From: Roseateles violae
GTDB lineage: Bacteria; Pseudomonadota; Gammaproteobacteria; Burkholderiales; Burkholderiaceae_C
Assembly (NCBI RefSeq): GCF_030410485.1
Contig: NZ_JAUHHC010000001.1
Location: 806,001 to 870,000, forward strand
Length of the DNA: 64,000 nt
Reading direction: 5' to 3'
Shown here: positions 17,888-25,699 of the stretch, piece after piece
Layout of the letters: each line of letters begins with the position of its first letter
How positions within the stretch are numbered: the first letter of the stretch is position 1
Position numbers and translations under genes: made by a program
The notes under the pieces: model-generated
Databases searched by the model: none
Told to the model about the DNA's origin: nothing
Seen by the model: only the letters and a program-made list of their open reading frames with translations

Positions 17888-18951
17888 ACACCACTGACCT
17901 TGCTGCGAACAAGCGCCGCCTGGCCGCGTTTCTGAACGAACTCTCCGAAGCGAACGGCGCCGGCATCGAAAGCGTGCTCGATGCGCATTGCGCGCCCGAC
18001 ACCGTCTGGCGCGTCTTCCACCCCTTCAACGATCTGAAGGGCAATGCGGAAGCGGCCGACAAGCTGTGGGCACCGCTGCGCGAGGCCTTCCCCGACTGGG
18101 AGGCGCGCATGGCCTTCTTCCTGGGCGGCGAGTACGAGGGCCGCGAATGCGTCAGCAGCTGGGGCGTGCTGATGGGCAATCTGACTAAACCCTGGCTGAG
18201 CATCCCGGCGACGCATGGCCTGTGCGCGCTGCGTCTGGGCCTGAACGTGGTGTTCCGCGAAGGCCGTATCGTCAAGGTCTATGTGCTCCTGGACATCCCT
18301 GACCTGATGCGCCAGGCGGGCGTCTATCCCTTCCGCCGCATGCCCGGTTCGGCCGAGGCCTGGGCCTTCCCGCCCTGCGACAGTGGTGCCACCGCCGAAA
18401 GCGTGGATCACGAGCTGGGCGCCATCACGCTGACGCATGTGCGCGAGATGCAGACCGGTCTCGCCAAGGGCGACGACCTGAAGAACCTGGCCGGCACGCG
18501 CAGCAAGCACAGCCCGCACTGGCACAAGAACATGATGTGGTACGGCCCCGCCGGCATCGGCAGCAGCCGCGGCCAGAAGGGCTTCCTGGACTTCCACGGC
18601 GCCCTGTTCATCCAGGCCTTCCCCGACCGGGAAGGCATCGTGCGCGACCACAACGGCCCGGAAGACGGCCCCGGCCACTACATTCGCGTCGGTGACGGCC
18701 ACTATGCCGTCACCGCCGGCTGGCCCTCGCTCTATGGCACCCATCTGGGCGGCCAGTGGCTGGGCATGGCGCCGTCGGGCAAGCGGGTGGAGATGCGCGT
18801 GGCCGACTGGTACCGCACCGACCGCGACGGCAAGATCATCGACAACTGGGTCATGATCGATGTGCTGCACATCCTGCACCAGGCCGGCCTGGACGTCCTC
18901 GACGACCTCCGCTACATCGCCGACCCGAGCCTGAACCGCTGGCCCGGCTGA
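17884..18951 (+). CDS. Tandem SnoaL/NTF2-like protein 3
   Basis: 355 residues with two NTF2-like domains, about 10-145 (FLNELSEANGAGIESVLDAH onward) and 195-345 (starting near QKGFLDFHGALFIQAFPD and ending DNWVMIDVLHILHQAG). The SHYIRVGDGHYAV-like strand and VEMRVADWYRTDRDGKIIDNW are classic for SnoaL ester-cyclase relatives. It is more distant from the two paralogues at the start of the cluster than they are from each other. Function in the pathway unknown. An 83-base gap containing GC-rich repeats (CGCGGCCGCGGCCGCG) separates it from the dehydrogenase. Confidence 0.82.
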   Translation: MNTTDLAANKRRLAAFLNELSEANGAGIESVLDAHCAPDTVWRVFHPFNDLKGNAEAADKLWAPLREAFPDWEARMAFFLGGEYEGRECVSSWGVLMGNLTKPWLSIPATHGLCALRLGLNVVFREGRIVKVYVLLDIPDLMRQAGVYPFRRMPGSAEAWAFPPCDSGATAESVDHELGAITLTHVREMQTGLAKGDDLKNLAGTRSKHSPHWHKNMMWYGPAGIGSSRGQKGFLDFHGALFIQAFPDREGIVRDHNGPEDGPGHYIRVGDGHYAVTAGWPSLYGTHLGGQWLGMAPSGKRVEMRVADWYRTDRDGKIIDNWVMIDVLHILHQAGLDVLDDLRYIADPSLNRWPG

Positions 18952-19034
18952 GCGCCGGCCACCGCAGGCCAGCCCACCCCTTCATTTTTCTGCACGCGGC
19001 CGCGGCCGCGTCTTGGTCAACTTAGGAGTACCCC

Positions 19035-20354
19035 ATGATCCGTTATCTCAAGCGCGGCGCCAGCGCCACCGCTCTTGCCGAGGCCGATGCCAAGGTCCGC
19101 AGCACCGTCGAAGGCATCCTGAAGGATGTCGAGGCGAATGGCGATGCCGCCGTGCGCCGCTACTCGCAGCAGTTCGACCAGTGGGATCCGGCCGACTTCA
19201 CGCTGTCGCAGGCCGCCATCGAGGCCGCCGTCAAGCAGCTGAGCCCGCGCGAACTGGAGGACATCCGCTTCGCCCAGGACCAGGTGCGCCGCTTCGCGCA
19301 GATCCAGCGCGATTCGATGAAGGAGGTCGAGGTCGAGACGCTGCCCGGCGTGGTGCTGGGCCACAAGCATGTCCCGGTCAACAACGTGGGCTGCTACATC
19401 CCCGGTGGCAAATACCCGCTGATCGCCTCGGCCCATATGAGCGTGCTGACGGCCAAGGTGGCCGGCGTGAAACGTATCGTCGCCACCGCGCCGCCCTACC
19501 AGGGCGCGCCGCACCCGGCCATCGTGGCCGCCATGCACTTCGCCGGTGCCGACCAGATCCTGGTGCTCGGCGGCGTGCAGGCCGTGGCCGCCATGGCCAT
19601 CGGCACCGAGAGCGTCAAGCCGGTGGACATGCTGGTGGGCCCGGGCAATATGTTTGTGGCCGAGGCCAAGCGGCAGCTGTTCGGTCGCGTCGGCATCGAC
19701 CTGTTCGCCGGCCCGACCGAGACCCTGGTGATTGCCGACGACTCGGTGGACGGCGAGATCTGCGCGGTGGACCTGCTGGGCCAGGCCGAGCATGGTCCGA
19801 CGACGCCGGCCGTGCTGCTGACCACCAGCGAGAAGCTGGCCCGCGACACGATGGCCGCGGTCGAGCGCCAGCTCGAGCGCCTGCCCACCGCCGGCATCGC
19901 CCGCCAGGCCTGGGCCGTGCACGGCGAGGTCATCGTCTGCGACGGCGACGAGGAGATGCTGGCCGAGGCCGACCGCATCGCCAGCGAGCATGTGCAGGTG
20001 ATGACGCGCGACCCGGACTGGTTCCTGCAGCGCATGACCAACTACGGCGCCCTGTTCCTCGGCCCGCGCACGAACGTGAGCTTTGGCGACAAGTGCATCG
20101 GCACCAACCACACGCTGCCGACCAACAAGGCCGCGCGCTACACCGGCGGCCTGTGGGTCGGCAAGTTCATGAAGACCTGCACCTACCAGCGTGTCACGAC
20201 CGACGCGGCCAGCGCGGCCATCGGCGCCGTGTGCTCGCGCCTGTGCCATATGGAAAACTTCGCCGGTCACGGCGAGCAGGCCAATATCCGCGTGCGCCGC
20301 TATGGCCAGCAGCCGGATCTGCCCTGGTACCAGCCCGTGCCGGCGCAGGGCTGA
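19035..20354 (+). CDS. Histidinol-dehydrogenase-family alcohol dehydrogenase (HpsN-like)
   Basis: 439 residues. [14 protein letters not shown] gives the Gln/His zinc ligands, ASEHVQVM the Glu-His catalytic pair, [13 protein letters not shown] the Asp ligand, and [15 protein letters not shown] the C-terminal His. [20 protein letters not shown] is the substrate-side signature. HisD-family enzymes oxidise a primary alcohol to a carboxylate in two NAD-dependent steps. The sequence looks like the branch containing sulfopropanediol dehydrogenase rather than biosynthetic HisD, and there are no his genes nearby, so a catabolic diol or hydroxy substrate is likely. TTAGGAG precedes the ATG by 9 bases. 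SDR follows 5 bases later. Confidence 0.9.
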   Translation: MIRYLKRGASATALAEADAKVRSTVEGILKDVEANGDAAVRRYSQQFDQWDPADFTLSQAAIEAAVKQLSPRELEDIRFAQDQVRRFAQIQRDSMKEVEVETLPGVVLGHKHVPVNNVGCYIPGGKYPLIASAHMSVLTAKVAGVKRIVATAPPYQGAPHPAIVAAMHFAGADQILVLGGVQAVAAMAIGTESVKPVDMLVGPGNMFVAEAKRQLFGRVGIDLFAGPTETLVIADDSVDGEICAVDLLGQAEHGPTTPAVLLTTSEKLARDTMAAVERQLERLPTAGIARQAWAVHGEVIVCDGDEEMLAEADRIASEHVQVMTRDPDWFLQRMTNYGALFLGPRTNVSFGDKCIGTNHTLPTNKAARYTGGLWVGKFMKTCTYQRVTTDAASAAIGAVCSRLCHMENFAGHGEQANIRVRRYGQQPDLPWYQPVPAQG

Positions 20355-20359
20355 ACGCC

Positions 20360-21136
20360 ATGACCCACTCAGCCACCCTGCCGCGCACCCCCAGTCTGCG
20401 CCTGGACGGCCGACGCGCGCTGGTCACCGGCGCCGGGCGGGGGCTCGGCCTTGCCTGTGCGGCGGCCCTGGCCGAGGCCGGGGCCGAGGTATGGCTGGCG
20501 GCCCGCAGCGCCGTCGAGGTCGAGGCCGCGGCGGCGGAACTGCGGGCACGTGGCGATCGTGCGCACGCGCTGCTGCTGGACGTGACCGACACCGCCGCGG
20601 TGGACAAGGCGGTGGCCGAACACGGGCCGTTCCAGGTGCTGGTCAACAACGCCGGCACCAACCGGCCCAAGCCGCTCGAGGAAGTCACCGAAGACGATGT
20701 CGACACCCTGCTGGCGCTGAACACCAAGGCGGCCTTCTTCGTGGCTCGGGCCGTGGCCAGCGGGCTCAAGAAGGCCGGGCTGCCGGGAAGCATCGTGCAG
20801 ATGTCCTCGCAGATGGGCCATGTGGGCGGCGTGAACCGCAGCATCTACTGCACGACCAAGCACGCGCTGGAAGGCATGAGCAAGGCCCTGGCGCTGGAGC
20901 TCGGGCCGCAGGGCATCCGCGTCAACACGATCTGCCCGACCTTCATCGAAACGCCGATGACCCACGACTGGCTGGCAACGCCGGCCTTTCGGGATCAGGT
21001 GCTCGGCAAGATTGCGCTGGGTCGGGTTGGCAGGGTGGAAGACGTGATGGGCGCGGTGCTGTTCCTGGCCTGCGATGCCTCGGCCCTGGTCACGGGTTCG
21101 GCCCTGATGGTGGACGGTGGCTGGACGGCGGCATGA
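20360..21136 (+). CDS. Short-chain dehydrogenase/reductase
   Basis: 258 residues. Classical SDR features: TGAGRGLGLA (cofactor binding) near 24, NNAG near 94, catalytic Ser in QMSSQMGHVGG and YCTTK (Y-x3-K) near 168, and C-terminal ALMVDGGW. It would oxidise a secondary alcohol to a ketone (or the reverse) with NAD(P). Paired with the HisD-like enzyme it suggests successive oxidation of a polyol-like side chain before aldol cleavage; this ordering is inference. Overlaps the lacI-type gene by 4 bases. Confidence 0.93.
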   Translation: MTHSATLPRTPSLRLDGRRALVTGAGRGLGLACAAALAEAGAEVWLAARSAVEVEAAAAELRARGDRAHALLLDVTDTAAVDKAVAEHGPFQVLVNNAGTNRPKPLEEVTEDDVDTLLALNTKAAFFVARAVASGLKKAGLPGSIVQMSSQMGHVGGVNRSIYCTTKHALEGMSKALALELGPQGIRVNTICPTFIETPMTHDWLATPAFRDQVLGKIALGRVGRVEDVMGAVLFLACDASALVTGSALMVDGGWTAA

Positions 21137-22323
21137 TGAAGACTTCGAAACCAGCACGCCGACCGACCATGCCCCCGAGCAAGAACAGTGTGACCTCCAA
21201 CGACGTGGCTCGCCTGGCCGAGGTGTCGCAGTCGGCGGTCAGCCGCACCTTCACCCCCGGCGCCAGCGTTTCTCCGGAGACGCGCGAGCGGGTGATGGAG
21301 GCCGCTCGCAAACTCGGCTATCGCCCGAACGCGATCGCCCGCACCTTGTCGACCCGGCTCTCCCGCATGATCGCCGTCGTGGTGTCGGACCTGCAGAATC
21401 AGTTCTACCCGGTCGTCATCGAGCGCCTGTCCAAGCAGCTGCAGAGCAACGGCTACCACGTGCTGCTGTTCATCACCGACACCGAGGACGCCGACGAGCT
21501 GCTGGTCGAGCTGATGCGCTACCAGGTCGACGGCATCGTCATGGCCTCGACCCAGCTCTCCTCGGGGCTGGCGCAGCAGATTGCCGAGGCTCGCGTGCCG
21601 GTGGTGATGTTCAACCGCGTCAGCCGCGCCGGCAGCATCAGTACGGTCAGCAGCGACAACCATGGCGGCGCGCGCGCCGTCGCGCATTACCTGGCCGACA
21701 CCGGCCATCGGCGCGTTGCCTACCTGGCCGGCGCGGAAGATTCGTCGACCAATAGCGACCGCGAGCGCGGCCTGATCGATGGCCTGGCCGAGCGCGGTCT
21801 GCGCATTGCCGCTCGCGCCAACGGAAACTACAACTTCGAACGGGCCGCGCAGGCCACGCTGGAGATGTTCACGCACGGCCTCGAGTCGGACCGGCCCGAC
21901 GCCTTGTTCGTCGCCAGCGATCACATGGCTTTTGCCGCCATCGACACCTTGCGTGGTGCGCTGGGTCTGCGGGTGCCCGAGGACGTTTCTGTGGTCGGTT
22001 TTGACAACGTCCCCCAAGCCGACTGGGGGGCGTACCGGTTGACCACCGTCGAGCAGGACGTGGACAGCATGATTGACGCCACGGTGCGGATGCTGCTGCA
22101 GCAGTTGGAGAACGACGTCGTCACCCGCGATCACGTGACGGTGGCAACGCGCTTGGTCGTGCGGGGATCGGCCCGGCTGCCGCAGCCTGGGACGGACGGG
22201 CCGCAGGCGAACCGCTCGCCAACGAAGGCCTCTCGCGGCGAGGGCGCTGCTGCATCCGCTACGGCGCCGGCGACCGGCGATACCCAGGGGCCGGCGCCCG
22301 CTCGAAGGAAGTCCAGCCGCTGA
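21133..22323 (+). CDS. LacI-family transcriptional regulator
   Basis: 396 residues. The N-terminal HTH (about 19-66: TSNDVARLAEVSQSAVSRTF, then ERVMEAARKLGYRPN) is followed by a periplasmic-binding-protein-like effector domain (GFDNVPQADWGAYRLTTVEQ near 290). The start may be ATG 21133 or the in-frame Met13. The C-terminal 50 residues are an unusual low-complexity Ala/Pro/Ser tail ending RRKSSR, longer than normal for LacI. It lies inside the operon it probably controls. Candidate operators are the paired palindromes before 10556 and the inverted repeat at 22340-22360. Confidence 0.93.
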   Translation: MMKTSKPARRPTMPPSKNSVTSNDVARLAEVSQSAVSRTFTPGASVSPETRERVMEAARKLGYRPNAIARTLSTRLSRMIAVVVSDLQNQFYPVVIERLSKQLQSNGYHVLLFITDTEDADELLVELMRYQVDGIVMASTQLSSGLAQQIAEARVPVVMFNRVSRAGSISTVSSDNHGGARAVAHYLADTGHRRVAYLAGAEDSSTNSDRERGLIDGLAERGLRIAARANGNYNFERAAQATLEMFTHGLESDRPDALFVASDHMAFAAIDTLRGALGLRVPEDVSVVGFDNVPQADWGAYRLTTVEQDVDSMIDATVRMLLQQLENDVVTRDHVTVATRLVVRGSARLPQPGTDGPQANRSPTKASRGEGAAASATAPATGDTQGPAPARRKSSR

Positions 22324-22339
22324 ATCGCGAAGTTCTTTA

Positions 22340-22360
22340 TCGACGGTATCGAGCCGTCGA
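22340..22360. promoter_or_regulatory. Inverted repeat between lacI-type gene and bicupin gene
   Basis: TCGACGG and CCGTCGA arms are perfect with a 7-base spacer, in the 143-base gap after the regulator. It could be an operator for an internal promoter or an RNA hairpin attenuating read-through. Its core differs from the TGCAT-x-CG-x-ATGCA sites upstream, so binding by the same LacI protein is uncertain. A second near-palindrome (GCAGATGCTGCATCTGC) lies at about 22387-22403. Confidence 0.4.
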
Positions 22361-22466
22361 ATGAAGCAAAGAGGATCGGAGGGCCGGCAGATGCTGCATC
22401 TGCGGCTGCCGCGCTCATTCACTTGCTGCCCGGGCCGAACAGGGCCGGCAGCGACGAAAGGTATAA

Positions 22467-23600
22467 ATGAACAAGGATTTGACTCGGCAAGATGTCCAAC
22501 GACGTCACATCCGCCGCGCGGACTATGTGAGTTGCAACGAGGCATTCATCGACGTCCGGTTGCCTGGCAGCACGCCCAAGGAGAACTACTCCATCGTCGG
22601 GCCGGGCGTGACGCAGAACCCGAACCAGGTCGTCAACCTACGCGAGGCGCATGGCTTCAACATCGGCGCGGCCGGCATGGCGCCGGGCATCACCAACAGC
22701 CTGCACCTGCACTTCACCGCCGAGGTCTTCATCGCCTGCGAGGGCCGCTTCACGCTGCGCTGGGGCGCCGATGGGGAGGAAGGCGAGGCGGTGCTGGAAG
22801 AGGGCGACGTGATCTGCATGCCGACCTGGATGTTCCGCGGTTTCTCGAACAGCGGCAGCCGCCATGGTTTCCTGATGACGGTGCTGGGCGGCGATGACAC
22901 CGGCGGCATCATCTGGAGCCCCGAGGTGATACGCCGCGCGCGCGCCACCGGCTTGTATCTCGGACGGGACAATCAGCTCATCGACGTTCCCGCGGGCGCC
23001 GCGCCGCCTGCCGAGGACGACCTGCTGCCGCTGATGCCCGCCGAGGAGGTGGCGGCGCTGCGGCGCTGGTCAAAGGAAGAGCTTTTGCACCGCTGCATTC
23101 GGCCCGCACAGCGGGACTTCCGGCCCGCGACGCTGGACAGCGCGCTGCCGGGCCACGCCTGGCAGTTGGCGCCCTTCATCGGTTGGGGCATCAGCCAGCA
23201 CCGCGACCATCGCCCGGCCGTCGCGGAGCCGCTGGGCTTCTCCGTCGAATGGATCAAGGTGCCGGCGGGGCAGCGCAGCGCAGTCTTCCAGCTTGAGCAG
23301 GCCGCCGTGCTGTTGCACGCCGACGGGCCGCTGGCCGTGGACTTCAACCGGGACGCGGACGTGGTGCGCACCGAATTGGGCGCCTGGGACACGCTATCAA
23401 TGCCGGCCGGCTGCTCGCGCCAGTTCGTCAACCACGGCAGCCGGGACGCCCATGCGCTGCTCGTGGTGGCCGGCGATGGTCGCAAGACGCCGCGTTTCGA
23501 CGCCAGCGTGCACGCGGCGGCGGAGCGCGTCGACATGACTTTGGATGCTGGCGGTCGACTGGCTCGAAAGAGTCTGCTGCCGCCTGCGATGGGCGTGTGA
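22467..23600 (+). CDS. Bicupin protein
   Basis: 377 residues with two cupin domains. The first has motif 1 intact (H80-L-H82-FTA-E86) but motif 2 reads GDVICMPTWMFRGFSN, with R124 where the metal-binding His normally lies. The second (about 255-345, ending GCSRQFVNHGS) lacks the HxH motif. Gentisate-dioxygenase-like bicupins and quercetinase-like proteins share this architecture, but the incomplete ligand set argues against simple assignment as a dioxygenase. Possible roles are isomerase, lyase or sensor. Overlaps the following hydrolase by 4 bases. Confidence 0.82.
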   Translation: MNKDLTRQDVQRRHIRRADYVSCNEAFIDVRLPGSTPKENYSIVGPGVTQNPNQVVNLREAHGFNIGAAGMAPGITNSLHLHFTAEVFIACEGRFTLRWGADGEEGEAVLEEGDVICMPTWMFRGFSNSGSRHGFLMTVLGGDDTGGIIWSPEVIRRARATGLYLGRDNQLIDVPAGAAPPAEDDLLPLMPAEEVAALRRWSKEELLHRCIRPAQRDFRPATLDSALPGHAWQLAPFIGWGISQHRDHRPAVAEPLGFSVEWIKVPAGQRSAVFQLEQAAVLLHADGPLAVDFNRDADVVRTELGAWDTLSMPAGCSRQFVNHGSRDAHALLVVAGDGRKTPRFDASVHAAAERVDMTLDAGGRLARKSLLPPAMGV

Positions 23601-24313
23601 ACGCCTCGCCGTTGATCGCGCTGCCGGGCACCTTGCTCGACGGCCGAAGCCTGACGGAAGCGCTGGCCGGTCTGCAGCCCCGAACATTGATCCTTGGCGA
23701 GGCTGCCAGCCTCGACGAGGAAGTCGATCGCCTGGCGGCACAAGCGCCGGTGCCGGCGATCTGGGTCGGTCATTCCTTGGGCGGCATCGTGGCCCTCCAT
23801 CTTGCACGGCGGCATCCCGCCAGCGTGGCGGCGCTCGTGCTGCTGGGCACCAACGCGCGCGCGGGCTACACGACCAACGAGACGAGACGTGCCGCGCAAT
23901 GGGCGGTCGCACAGGAGGAAGGGTTGGACACGCTGGTGCGCAAGGAACTGGCGCCGAGCTACGGTCTGGCCGAGCGCGGCATCGAAGATGCCTTGCTGAC
24001 ATCGCTGGTGGAACAGGCCGAGGCCGTCGGCTTGCAGCGATTCGCCCATCAGCTCGGCTATGCCCGGCAGCGTCCCGGCCTGATGGAGCCTCCGCAGCAC
24101 CTGTCCTGCCCGGCGCTGGTGCTCAGCGGAGAACTCGACGCGCTGTGCCCGCCCGTGCAGAGCGACGAGATCCTCGCCCTGATGCAGCCGCCAGGCCACG
24201 CCGCCCATCACATGTTGGACGGCGTGGGCCATCTGTTTCCGATGCAGCAGGCCGGCCGGGTGGCGGAACACCTGCGCCGCTTCCTGAGCTCAATCGAAGA
24301 AAGCGTCATATGA
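23597..24313 (+). CDS. Alpha/beta-fold hydrolase
   Basis: 238 residues from a GTG start overlapping the bicupin stop. The nucleophile elbow reads VGHSLGGIVALHLARRHP (Ser near 61), the acid is in LVLSGELDALCPP, and the base is the His in GVGHLFPMQQ. This is the compact carboxylesterase/C-C hydrolase form with no signal peptide. It probably cleaves an ester or an activated ketone in the pathway; the sequence does not say which. ATGA overlap with the aldolase gene. Confidence 0.9.
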   Translation: MNASPLIALPGTLLDGRSLTEALAGLQPRTLILGEAASLDEEVDRLAAQAPVPAIWVGHSLGGIVALHLARRHPASVAALVLLGTNARAGYTTNETRRAAQWAVAQEEGLDTLVRKELAPSYGLAERGIEDALLTSLVEQAEAVGLQRFAHQLGYARQRPGLMEPPQHLSCPALVLSGELDALCPPVQSDEILALMQPPGHAAHHMLDGVGHLFPMQQAGRVAEHLRRFLSSIEESVI

Positions 24314-25083
24314 AGAACAACCATCTGCTCGAGATCTTTCGCCAGCGGAAGACCGCCGTGGCCGGTTGGATGAGCATCGACTCGGCCTACGCCGCCGAAC
24401 TGGTGGGCTGCAGCGGTTTCGATTCGGTGGTCGTCGACTGCCAGCACGGCATGGCTGGCCATGCCCAGATGGTCGCCATGCTGCAGGCCTTGTCGCACAC
24501 CCCTGCCGTACCGCTGGTGCGGGTCAGCCAGAACAGTCTCGCGGAGATCAATCGTGCCCTCGATGCGGGGGCCTACGGCATCATCTGCCCGCTGGTGAAC
24601 TCGGCGGCTGAAGCCCAGGCCTTCGGTCGCGCCTGTCGCTATCCGCTGGGCGGTGTGGAGGGCGACCGCTCCTTCGGTCCGGCCCGCGGCTTGCTGGTGG
24701 GTGGCGCCGACTACCCGCAGCACGCCAACGAGCAGATCCTGGCGCTGGCCATGATCGAGACCTTGTCCGGCCTGGACGCGGTTGAAGCGATCGCCGCCGT
24801 GCCGCAGATCGACGGGCTCTTCATCGGGCCCAGCGACCTTGGAATCGCGCTTGGCCTCGGTCCCGGCGCCAATCACGAGCATCCGGTGCTTGCCAACGCC
24901 ATCCGGCGCATCCAGGAGGCCGCTCGCGCGGCCGGCAAGGTGACCTGCATCTGGTGCTCCACGGCCGAGATGGCGCGCGCCATGCGGGCCCAGGGCATGG
25001 ATCTCGTGGTGCCGGGGCACGACGCGATCTGGCTCAAGGCCGAGATCGCGCGCCGGCTGGCCGTTCTCCGGTCGCAAGACTAG
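24310..25083 (+). CDS. HpcH/HpaI-family class II aldolase
   Basis: 257 residues, TIM barrel. VVDCQHG is the catalytic His segment, VRVSQ the Arg, MIET the metal-binding Glu and IGPSDLG the metal-binding Asp, all typical of divalent-metal pyruvate aldolases. Such enzymes split 4-hydroxy-2-oxo acids into pyruvate plus an aldehyde. It is the last gene of the cluster, which suggests pathway carbon leaves as pyruvate and an aldehyde. The substrate is unknown. Confidence 0.93.
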   Translation: MKNNHLLEIFRQRKTAVAGWMSIDSAYAAELVGCSGFDSVVVDCQHGMAGHAQMVAMLQALSHTPAVPLVRVSQNSLAEINRALDAGAYGIICPLVNSAAEAQAFGRACRYPLGGVEGDRSFGPARGLLVGGADYPQHANEQILALAMIETLSGLDAVEAIAAVPQIDGLFIGPSDLGIALGLGPGANHEHPVLANAIRRIQEAARAAGKVTCIWCSTAEMARAMRAQGMDLVVPGHDAIWLKAEIARRLAVLRSQD

Positions 25084-25282
25084 CCACCTTGCCGCGCTGG
25101 CGCGAAAAGCCGGCCGCTCAGCCGACTTGGCGTCGGTTCGCATTGGCGACAAGGTGCCCCGCCGACCGGCCTCTCTGCGCGCCGACGAGCTGTTGGGTGC
25201 GGACCTTCCCTCAAGACCATTCGTCGCTCCGGCTGCTGGACCAGCCGCACCAGCTTCACCTCCGAGAACTCATATCGCTGAC

Positions 25283-25603
25283 ATGCGTCATGACTTGATT
25301 ACGCTGGAGCTTCTGCTTGCCGTGGCACAGGAACGCTCCGTCACCCGCGGGGCAGAAGCAGTTCATCTTGCCGTTGCAGCGGCCAGCAGGCGCATCACGG
25401 ACATGGAAGCCCGGCTTCGGGTCAATCTGTTTATCCGAAAAGCTCGCGGCGTTGAGCCTACGGAAGCCTGTCGATCGCTGCTTGGACACATTCAGACGAT
25501 TCGATCGGGACTGGACGCCTTCAATCGTGAGGCTGCACAGCACTCGTCAGTGCGTTACGGGACTGCTCGCGCCCACGCCGAGGGCGGCCGCCCTGAGGGC
25601 TGA
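25283..25603 (+). pseudogene. LysR-family regulator, truncated N-terminal remnant
   Basis: From ATG 25283 the protein reads MRHDLITLELLLAVAQERSV and continues through VAAASRRITDMEARLRVNLF and IRKARGVEPTEACRSLLGHI, a clear LysR winged-HTH with the linker-helix start. After about 85 residues similarity stops and the frame ends at 25603; the roughly 200-residue effector domain is missing. No downstream continuation is visible in other frames before the next gene. It could still make a DNA-binding fragment, but a decayed gene is more likely. Confidence 0.75.
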
Positions 25604-25699
25604 TGCAAACACTTTGTAGCGGCATGCCATCTAGCTGAAAGGTGAGTTGTCAAGCCACCTTGCCATTCCGCGTACCCCAGAAATCCGGAGGACCTTCAA

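Noticed and set aside
19035-20354. Biosynthetic histidinol dehydrogenase (hisD)
   Set aside because: No other his genes nearby, and the sequence has the HpsN-like branch features and a catabolic operon context.
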